Assembly: GCA_031127185.1 (NCBI GenBank)
Contig: JARIET010000055.1
Span: forward strand, 1-12,190
Direction: 5' to 3'
Source: Gemmatimonadota bacterium
GTDB taxonomy: Bacteria > Gemmatimonadota > Gemmatimonadetes > Gemmatimonadales > Gemmatimonadaceae
Length of the DNA stretch: 12,190 nt
Below the pieces are notes generated by a model that saw only the letters and a list, made by a program, of their open reading frames with translations, was not told the origin of the DNA and searched no databases. Each line of letters starts with the position of its first letter. The stretch's first letter is position 1. The translations under genes and the position numbers were made by a program. Positions 7,104 to 12,190 of this stretch are shown piece by piece.

Positions 7104-7742
7104 TCAACGCCACTCGGCCGCACCGAAGTGCGGCAGCGCAGACACCGGCCCGTGCCCACCATACACTGTCGTAGCACCAAGTTCGCCGAGCGTGCGCCAG
7201 CTCGCCCGAACCAGCGTAGCCGATTCCTCGGGAGCCATACTGGGATGCGTCAGGTCGCCGGTGAACACCTCACCACTGTCGAGCAGCAACGACACACTGT
7301 CATCCGAATGCCCCGGTGTGTGGACCAGCTGGCCCCCGAACCCGAGTGCCTTGAGGTAGGCGCGGCTCTCGGCAATGGGCAGAACAACATTGTCGTGGAG
7401 CGTGATCTCGGTGTAGCGGTCGGCCGATTTGGTCCACTGCGCCATCGCGGCGATGTGCGGCAGCTGTTCCGGCGTGACGATCAACCGCATGCCGCGTTTT
7501 TTCAGGTCCTGCGCCGCACCTGCGTGGTCAATGTGGTAATGCGTCGCAAGGCCGTGGGTGATTTCGGCGAGCGGTATGTCTTTCCGCTTCAGTTCGGCTT
7601 CCAGCGCGGCAAACATGCCGGGCCAGCCGAGATCGACGAGCAGGCGCGAGCGCCCCGCGCTCAGCACCCAGAAGTTCGTGGACCGGTAGCCGACGTTGAC
7701 GATGGAAATGGGCGCGGACATCGCGCCTGAAGCCACCGCCAT
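7104..7742 (-). CDS. Metallo-beta-lactamase-fold hydrolase
   Basis: A 212-residue protein. The ATG at 7742 follows the TAG stop of the upstream gene directly (TAGATG), which suggests translational coupling. A second in-frame ATG at 7721 gives MSAPISIVNVGYRSTNF and may be the true start, since related proteins tend to begin just before this strand. The whole protein is one metallo-beta-lactamase domain with complete ligands: H68, H70, D72 and H73 in THYHIDHAG, H145 in HTPGHSDDSV, D163 in VFTGDLTH and H197 in YGGHGP. This pattern resembles glyoxalase-II-like and general zinc hydrolases of the family. No signal peptide is seen, so it is probably cytoplasmic, unlike the exported metallo-hydrolase encoded next. 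It is the third gene of the operon that begins at 11054 and may act on the product of the PLP enzyme, though only gene order supports this. Confidence 0.9.
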   Translation of the reverse strand: MAVASGAMSAPISIVNVGYRSTNFWVLSAGRSRLLVDLGWPGMFAALEAELKRKDIPLAEITHGLATHYHIDHAGAAQDLKKRGMRLIVTPEQLPHIAAMAQWTKSADRYTEITLHDNVVLPIAESRAYLKALGFGGQLVHTPGHSDDSVSLLLDSGEVFTGDLTHPSMAPEESATLVRASWRTLGELGATTVYGGHGPVSALPHFGAAEWR

Positions 7743-8999
7743 CTATGCCGCCGCGAGCTCCTTCAACGCCTTCACGAACGCGTCGAGTTCAGCTGTCGAC
7801 GTATACACCTGCGGCGATACGCGCACCCCGTGCACACCGAACCCGTCGATGGCCACGGTGAAAATCTTGTACTTGTCCATCAGCGTCTTGGCGAGATCCG
7901 CCGGCTTCATCTTGGGGATGCCAACATTGGCGATGCCAGCCGAGCGCTTGGGATCCGTCGGCGTGTTGAGGATGAGCCCAGGCGTACCCCGCACGCGCGA
8001 GACCCAGTATTGCTGCACCCAACGCAGCCGCGCTTCCTTACGCGCCCCACCAATGGCCTCGTGGAAGGCAATCGCATTCTCGATACCAAGGTCGGTGTGC
8101 ACCGGATGCGTGCCGGTGTGATTCAGTTTCATGATGTCGGTGTCCTTGACGCCGGCACTCGTGCCGAAGACGGGCCAGAGCGCGGCAATCCGATCCTGCT
8201 TCACGTAGAGCATGCCTGCGCCAAGTGGCGTCGACAGCCATTTGTGCAGCGACGCACCGTAGTAATCACAGTGCAGGTCATCGAGCTTGAACTCGAAGTG
8301 CCCGAAGGCATGCGCGCCATCCACCACTACCTGCACACCGCGTGCGTGCGCCATGTCGCAGATCTTGGCGACCGGAAGGATGTGCCCCGTGATATTCACC
8401 ATGTGCGGGATCATCAGGAGCTTCGTCTTCGGTGTCAGCGCATTGGCATACACCTGCACCACTTCGTCGTCCGTCTTCGGGTCCAATGGAATGTCGATGA
8501 ACCGGTTCACCATGCCGTAGCGCCGCGCCATCAGCTTGAACTGATCAATCATGGCGCCGTAGTCCTGGTTCGACATCACGGCCTCATCGCCAGGCTTCCA
8601 GTCGAATCCGGCGATCACCGTATCCAGTGACTCTGTCGTGTTCCGCGTGATGATCAACTCGGCCGGCGAGCAACCGCCCAATGCCGCGAGTTTTGTGCGC
8701 ACGCGGAGCTTGTCGTCCACCCGCTTCGTGCGCATGTACATCGAACCCTGGACATTCACCGCCTTCACGTGGCCGACGAAGGCGTTGAGCACCTCTTCCG
8801 GCTGGAAGCAGTAGTAGCCGTTCTCGAGGTTGATGTAGTCAGGAGTCAGCTTGAACTTGGCACGCATTCCGGCCCAGAACTGTTCCTCTTGGGCGAGTTG
8901 TTCCACCGGCCAGCCGGCGTAGCGACCCAGCAACTCGGGGCCGAAGACCAGCGCGGCGGCACCGCCGCCCATGGCGCGGACGAATTCACGCTTGTTCAT
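7743..8999 (-). CDS. Class V aminotransferase-fold PLP enzyme with Tat-like leader
   Basis: A 418-residue protein starting at ATG (CAT at 8997-8999), with AGGAGA five bases ahead. The fold-type I, class V family is clear from ITRNTTESLDTV (117-128, PLP phosphate contact), VVVDGAHAFGH (224-234, with D227 facing the pyridine nitrogen), SLHKWLSTPLG (250-260, with K253 as the PLP-binding lysine) and GVRVSPQVYTS (391-401, with R393 the likely carboxylate anchor). Isopenicillin N epimerases and cysteine desulfurase/selenocysteine lyase-like enzymes share this layout, so the reaction could be epimerisation, transamination or C-S lyase chemistry; it cannot be fixed from sequence. The N-terminus MNKREFVRAMGGGAAALVFG looks like a Tat signal with KR instead of RR, which would fit export of a folded cofactor enzyme. 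It is the middle gene of the operon: 12 bases after the upstream stop and directly abutting the downstream hydrolase. Confidence 0.93.
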   Translation of the reverse strand: MNKREFVRAMGGGAAALVFGPELLGRYAGWPVEQLAQEEQFWAGMRAKFKLTPDYINLENGYYCFQPEEVLNAFVGHVKAVNVQGSMYMRTKRVDDKLRVRTKLAALGGCSPAELIITRNTTESLDTVIAGFDWKPGDEAVMSNQDYGAMIDQFKLMARRYGMVNRFIDIPLDPKTDDEVVQVYANALTPKTKLLMIPHMVNITGHILPVAKICDMAHARGVQVVVDGAHAFGHFEFKLDDLHCDYYGASLHKWLSTPLGAGMLYVKQDRIAALWPVFGTSAGVKDTDIMKLNHTGTHPVHTDLGIENAIAFHEAIGGARKEARLRWVQQYWVSRVRGTPGLILNTPTDPKRSAGIANVGIPKMKPADLAKTLMDKYKIFTVAIDGFGVHGVRVSPQVYTSTAELDAFVKALKELAAA

Positions 9000-9004
9000 T
9001 GGAA

Positions 9005-9010
9005 TCTCCT
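9005..9010 (-). promoter_or_regulatory. Shine-Dalgarno of the PLP enzyme gene
   Basis: On the minus strand this reads AGGAGA, five bases before the ATG at 8999. It occupies the 12-base gap after the upstream stop codon (TAA at 9012-9014), consistent with an efficiently re-initiated second gene in an operon. Confidence 0.75.
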
Positions 9011-9011
9011 G

Positions 9012-11054
9012 TTACCGAATAATGCTCACCCTCCGCTCGGTGCGAACGGTGAGGCCTGCGCCCATCTCGACCTCAAGTTGCACAATGTAGGTGCCCGTGT
9101 CGAGCGTGGAGATGTCGAGCTCGAGGGCGCGCGGCGTGGTCGTGGAGCCGCGCACCGACTGGTCGTTCACCGTGACGCGCACGGGCGTTGCGTCCCGTGT
9201 GGGCGCGAGGGCGCCTGCCATCCGTCGGAGGATGCCCGGTTCGCCGGTCTCGCGGAGTACGACGACGGAGATTTTCATCTGCTCGCCATCGGGATCGGTG
9301 CCGTACGCTTCCCAGTAGACGCCGAGTTTGTCGCTGGCACGGAGGCGCTCACTGGTGAGCGCGAGTGGAGCCGCGGTCTCCGCAGAAGTCGGCACCGAAC
9401 CGTTCGGCCGGAAGAGCAGCACGTCGGAGAGGATCACGCGCTGCGGCGCGCCGCGCAGCGGGCCGATGCCATACCGGGCCCGCGCAATCACCTTCGGCCC
9501 CGCCGCACCGACCTCCGCACTCATCAATAGCGGCCCCCAGGGCGCGCGCACCATCAAGGTACCGGTAGGCGCGGCCCCTTCACGTACCGCGCCGTGGTCA
9601 CGGTAGCTACTGCGGTCCGAGAGCACGATGAGTCCGGCCGAAATTTTGGCGCCGCCGATCGCTTCATTCCCGCGTGCGTCATAGGCAAGCACGACCAGCG
9701 CGCTATCGCCACGCTTGAACACTGCCTGCTGGTGGTCAAGCGGCACGACCTTCTTTGCGTAGTCCGGCGCATAACGCGCAATCGCCGGCGCCTCCTGTGC
9801 ACGCCACGGCGCAGAGTCGGTTTGCGTGGCATCGCCCAGCGCAAAGCCGGGAGGAATGAATCGAAACGCCGGGTTTGGCTCAAAGCTGATGACGTTGATA
9901 CCGTCGTCCTGCCGCGGCTGCACCTTGATGCTCGGCAGCGACGGGAACGGCGTGCGCGCATCTGGAGCACCGCCCATGGGGCCCGGCAAACCGCGCGGAC
10001 CGGTGATATCAGGCGGTCGTTCCCGCGGCGGAACGTTCGAGGGCACTTTAGTGCCCGGCGGCAGACTGCCGACCGGAGTGCCGCCGCGGCCGCGACCCTT
10101 GGGCACAAAAATCGAACCCGGCCCGCCCGGCGCGTTAGGCTGTCCGTCGCCTTCCCCCGCCTTCACAGTGCTCACCACAAAGGGCAGCACAAACCCGGCG
10201 CCCCAGCCCCGCGGCCAGCCAAACCGCAGCAGGCGGTCCACTTCGTCGGTGTCGAACTTGAACTGAAATGGCACCGCCGCGTCCGAGAGCAGCTGCACCA
10301 TGGTCATTCGCGCGAGGTACTCCGTGCGCGAATCGTTCCCTTCCATAGAGTAGAGATTCCGCGCGAGCGCCCAGGTGCGCGCCTCGAAGGCCGCACGGTC
10401 GGCGTGGCCGCAGGGAATCGAGCGGTACTGCATCAGCGCCTGATCGTCCAACAGCGGAATGATGTTGGTCCAGGCGCAGCGCTGCTTGGCGTCCATCGCG
10501 GCGAGCGCCATATCATAGATGCGTTCCGCGCCGGCATAGTCGCCCAGCAAGTGCAGACTGAAGCCGACCAGCACTTCGCATCGCCAGCCGCCCCGACTTG
10601 CCGGCCCACATGCACGGGCTACATCGAGCGCTTCGCGGTTCTTACCCGCCTCGGTGAGATACCGCACCCGCTGCTCGGCGATCCACACACTCCCCGGCAT
10701 CACCTTCGCCAGCGAGTCGAGTACCGAGAGCATGGCCAGGCGCCGCACAGTGACCTCGCCGCGCTCGGCCGGAATGTTCAGGTTGTCGTTGAGGAAATAG
10801 CAAAATCGACCGATCGGTTCTTCGCAGGTGCGCGGCAGCTGCGGCGCGAGCTTGGGCAGATTGACGTGACGGAACTTCTCGAACTCGTCCTGCTCCAGCC
10901 GCGCGCGGTCGATCGGCGACATCCGTGCGGGGGCGCTTGGGGCCGTGGCTGACGGCACGACGACAGGAGTGGTGTCCGTGCGGATGATCTGCGCCGCCGC
11001 CATCGCCGGTACGAGGGCGTGGGCGACGGCGACCAGTGCCGCAGCTGGGATCAT
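9012..11054 (-). CDS. Large secreted protein of unknown function, possibly TPR-like N-terminal half and beta-rich C-terminus
   Basis: A 680-residue protein starting at ATG (CAT at 11052-11054), chosen because MIPAAALVAVAHALVPAMAAAQ is a signal peptide. The frame stays open to 11357, but that arginine-rich part overlaps the opposite-strand gene. Residues 50-290 are helical, with a stretch resembling tetratricopeptide repeats (about 125-190: EALDVARACG then GDYAGAERIYDMAL) and a closing LLRFGWPRGWG that recalls GWxTD-type secreted proteins. All six cysteines I count here (77, 85, 149, 159, 193, 215) lie in this half and could form disulfides. Residues about 300-385 are a Gly/Pro-rich linker including GPRGLPGPMGG. 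The C-terminal half is beta-rich and ends in an Ig-like segment (about 565-680: LGVYWEAYGTDPDG and DTGTYIVQLEVEMGAG). No catalytic motif is recognised. It heads the operon with the PLP enzyme and metallo-hydrolase, so a scaffold or substrate-capture role is possible. Confidence 0.85.
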   Translation of the reverse strand: MIPAAALVAVAHALVPAMAAAQIIRTDTTPVVVPSATAPSAPARMSPIDRARLEQDEFEKFRHVNLPKLAPQLPRTCEEPIGRFCYFLNDNLNIPAERGEVTVRRLAMLSVLDSLAKVMPGSVWIAEQRVRYLTEAGKNREALDVARACGPASRGGWRCEVLVGFSLHLLGDYAGAERIYDMALAAMDAKQRCAWTNIIPLLDDQALMQYRSIPCGHADRAAFEARTWALARNLYSMEGNDSRTEYLARMTMVQLLSDAAVPFQFKFDTDEVDRLLRFGWPRGWGAGFVLPFVVSTVKAGEGDGQPNAPGGPGSIFVPKGRGRGGTPVGSLPPGTKVPSNVPPRERPPDITGPRGLPGPMGGAPDARTPFPSLPSIKVQPRQDDGINVISFEPNPAFRFIPPGFALGDATQTDSAPWRAQEAPAIARYAPDYAKKVVPLDHQQAVFKRGDSALVVLAYDARGNEAIGGAKISAGLIVLSDRSSYRDHGAVREGAAPTGTLMVRAPWGPLLMSAEVGAAGPKVIARARYGIGPLRGAPQRVILSDVLLFRPNGSVPTSAETAAPLALTSERLRASDKLGVYWEAYGTDPDGEQMKISVVVLRETGEPGILRRMAGALAPTRDATPVRVTVNDQSVRGSTTTPRALELDISTLDTGTYIVQLEVEMGAGLTVRTERRVSIIR

Positions 11055-11074
11055 GGACGGACAGCGCACGCGGG

Positions 11075-11103
11075 ATACTACCCCCGAACGGGAAGGATGG
11101 CGA
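11075..11103 (-). promoter_or_regulatory. Candidate sigma-70-like promoter of the 11054-7104 operon
   Basis: Reading on the minus strand, TCGCCA (11098-11103) and TAGTAT (11075-11080) are separated by 17 bases, each matching four of six consensus positions. Transcription would start roughly 13 bases before the ATG at 11054, which fits the absence of a Shine-Dalgarno there and suggests a very short leader. The match is moderate, and the sigma factor preferences of this organism are unknown. Confidence 0.4.
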
Positions 11104-11194
11104 TCCGCGACGCGGCCCGCGCTCCCGCCCGCCGTGGTCCCGGCGACCCGCCTCCGTCCGGCGGGCTGTAGATTCGTCCCGTCCCCCACGATCC

Positions 11195-11198
11195 GGAG
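11195..11198 (+). promoter_or_regulatory. Shine-Dalgarno supporting the GTG start of DUF1330
   Basis: GGAG at 11195-11198 lies eight bases ahead of the GTG at 11207. It supports this start over an in-frame ATG at 11036, which would add a 57-residue arginine/proline-rich extension unlike the family and overlapping the opposite-strand gene. Confidence 0.6.
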
Positions 11199-11206
11199 CC
11201 GCTGCC

Positions 11207-11497
11207 GTGCCCGCTTATTTCGTTGCCGAAGTCGAAGTTCTTGATCCCGTCGCTTTTCAGGAGTACGCCAAAGGAGCGCCGGCGACGGTCGCCCAGTACG
11301 GCGGCACGTATATCGCCCGTGGCGGCGCGATCGAGATTCTCGAGGGCAGCTGGGCACCCAAGCGGCTGACCATCATCAAGTTCGAGAGCGTCGCGGCGGT
11401 GAAGGTGTGGTTTGATTCGCCCGAGTACCGGCCGTTCAAGGAGATCCGGAAGAAGAGCACTAAGGCCAACCTCCTTGTGACGGAGGGACTCGCATGA
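11207..11497 (+). CDS. DUF1330 family protein
   Basis: A 96-residue protein from a GTG start, which matches the usual length of the family (about 95-100 residues). The complete DUF1330 pattern is present: PAYFVAEVEVLDPVAFQEY at 2-20, YGGTYIARGG at 31-40, EILEGSWAPKRLTIIKFES at 43-61 and VWFDSPEYRPFKEIRKKST at 67-85. These proteins form a small dimeric alpha-beta barrel related to antibiotic-biosynthesis monooxygenase-like folds. Their reaction is not established. No signal peptide is present, so it should be cytoplasmic. Its stop codon overlaps the start codon of the amidase gene (ATGA at 11494-11497), a sign that the two are translated together. It diverges from the minus-strand operon across 152 bases. 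Confidence 0.93.
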   Translation: MPAYFVAEVEVLDPVAFQEYAKGAPATVAQYGGTYIARGGAIEILEGSWAPKRLTIIKFESVAAVKVWFDSPEYRPFKEIRKKSTKANLLVTEGLA

Positions 11498-12190
11498 AGC
11501 GCGTCGTGATGAACTTCGCGGCAATCGCGCTGGCCAGTGGTGCCGCCGCACAGACCCGGCCAACGACGCCGACCACCCGACCAAACGTCCCGGCGCAACG
11601 CCCGGCCTTCGACGTACGCGACGCCACCATCGCGCAAATGCGGGCAGCGCTGGAGGCCGGGCAGGTCACCTCACGCGAACTCGTGCTGCTGCACCTCGCG
11701 CGGATTGCGCAGTACGAAGACGCAGTCAACGCCGTGATCTCCGTGAGCACAACGGCGCTGGAAGAAGCCGATGCACTCGACCGTGAACGCGCGGCAGGGC
11801 GTGTGCGTGGACCCATGCACGGTATTCCGGTGGCGCTCAAGGACAACATCCACACCACGAACATGCGCACCACGGGCGGCGCGCTCGCCTTCAAGGATCT
11901 CGTCCCGCCGTACGAAGCCACGCTGACCAAGAACATCAAGGACGCCGGCGGCATCATCATTGCCAAGACGGTGATGACCGAGCTCGCCAACTGGGTGGCT
12001 GGCAGTCCCACACCGATGCCCGGCAACTACAGTGCAGTGGGCGGCTTTGGAATGAATCCATATGATCCGCGCCCCGATCCGCGCCCGGGATTCAACGACG
12101 GGCGTCCGGTGATGGGGACCGGCGGTTCGAGTTCGGGCATCGGCACAGCGATGAGCTTCTGGGTCGCCAACGTCGGAACGGAAACGTCGG
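11494..12190 (+). CDS. Secreted amidase-signature hydrolase, 3' end beyond the window
   Basis: The frame opens at the ATG overlapping the DUF1330 stop and stays open to the window edge, giving 232 complete residues. The N-terminus MKRVVMNFAAIALASGAAAQ looks like a short signal peptide, so the enzyme probably works outside the cytoplasm. Amidase-signature features are clear: LEAGQVTSRELV (53-64), HGIPVALKDNI (109-119) with catalytic Lys K116, TGGALAFKD (127-135) and TGGSSSGIG (209-217), which holds the cis-serine among S212-S214. The window stops at GTETS; the serine nucleophile would be expected about two residues later (GTETSGS), so the full Ser-cisSer-Lys triad cannot be confirmed here. A short insertion NPYDPRPDPRPGFNDG (188-203) precedes the serine motif. 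Family members hydrolyse amide bonds of small molecules or peptides; the related GatA subunit acts on Gln-tRNA but is not exported. Substrate unknown. Confidence 0.93.
   Translation, partial: MKRVVMNFAAIALASGAAAQTRPTTPTTRPNVPAQRPAFDVRDATIAQMRAALEAGQVTSRELVLLHLARIAQYEDAVNAVISVSTTALEEADALDRERAAGRVRGPMHGIPVALKDNIHTTNMRTTGGALAFKDLVPPYEATLTKNIKDAGGIIIAKTVMTELANWVAGSPTPMPGNYSAVGGFGMNPYDPRPDPRPGFNDGRPVMGTGGSSSGIGTAMSFWVANVGTETS

Larger units (their letters stand above)
11055..11206. promoter_or_regulatory. Divergent intergenic region for two operons
   Basis: These 152 bases separate the starts of the minus-strand operon (11054) and the plus-strand DUF1330-amidase pair (11207). Besides the minus-strand promoter listed separately, there is a perfect palindrome CCGCG-A-CGCGG (11105-11115) just upstream of that promoter's -35 box. 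There is also an inverted repeat CCCGCC/GGCGGG (11147-11152 and 11160-11165) with a seven-base loop. TAGATT at 11169-11174 could be the -10 box for the plus-strand genes, but no matching -35 box is seen. GC-only repeats are frequent in such DNA and may mean nothing. Confidence 0.3.

Noticed and set aside
9594..10952. 452-residue open frame on the plus strand
   Set aside because: It is antisense to the large secreted protein, with an Arg/His-rich composition and no recognisable motif. The minus-strand frame has a signal peptide and a good operon context.
11055..11357. 101-residue N-terminal extension of the 680-residue protein
   Set aside because: It overlaps the DUF1330 gene on the other strand, is arginine-rich, and would place the signal peptide internally. 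The candidate promoter also lies inside it.
11460..12026. 188-residue open frame on the minus strand
   Set aside because: It is antisense to the amidase, whose GIPVALKDN and GGSSSG motifs prove the plus-strand reading. It is Ser/Ala-rich, as such shadows are.
1..12190. CRISPR array, insertion sequence, phage or defence genes
   Set aside because: No regularly spaced repeats, terminal inverted repeats flanking a transposase, integrase or known defence domains were seen in any frame. The window is filled by ordinary-looking envelope and metabolic genes.

Overview
The window is 12,190 bases of GC-rich, gene-dense bacterial DNA. The most likely source is a member of Gemmatimonadota; Acidobacteriota is the main alternative. 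This is an inference from the gene families: an ADOP/MacB-FtsX type permease with no ATPase beside it, secreted six-bladed propeller and PD40/TolB-like propeller proteins, exported metallo-beta-lactamase-fold hydrolases, a DUF1330 protein and a secreted amidase-signature enzyme. No phylogenetic marker was available to settle it. I see no insertion sequence, CRISPR array, phage gene or replication origin. No gap between genes exceeds about 150 bases.

Layout. (1) 1-177, plus strand: the last 58 residues of a beta-propeller protein. (2) 255-1007, minus strand, and 1126-2283, plus strand: a divergent pair of secreted proteins, one possibly LolA-like and one a six-bladed propeller. They share a 118-base intergenic region with a small inverted repeat. 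(3) A perfect 11-bp hairpin at 2288-2313 separates the propeller gene from the convergent gene behind it. (4) 2320-5431, minus strand: a secreted phosphatase-fold protein followed 34 bases later by a large ADOP permease, probably one transcript. (5) A tRNA-Arg (anticodon UCG) at 5502-5575, minus strand, starting 12 bases after the stop codon of an exported metallo-beta-lactamase-fold protein (5588-7045). (6) 7104-11054, minus strand: a tight three-gene operon of a 680-residue secreted protein of unknown function, a class V PLP-dependent enzyme with a Tat-like leader, and a second metallo-beta-lactamase-fold hydrolase. (7) Diverging from that operon, a DUF1330 gene at 11207-11497 overlaps by ATGA the start of a secreted amidase that runs off the window.

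How the genes may work together. Nearly every protein carries an export signal or membrane segments, so the region looks devoted to the cell envelope and periplasm. The operon at 7104-11054 is the most cohesive unit. It joins an unrecognised, cysteine-containing, possibly TPR-like secreted protein to a PLP enzyme and a metallo-hydrolase, which could suggest processing of amino-acid-derived or thiol compounds outside the cytoplasm. That link is inference from gene spacing only. The divergent DUF1330-amidase pair may belong to the same locus. I did not find a clearly new defence or mobile system here.
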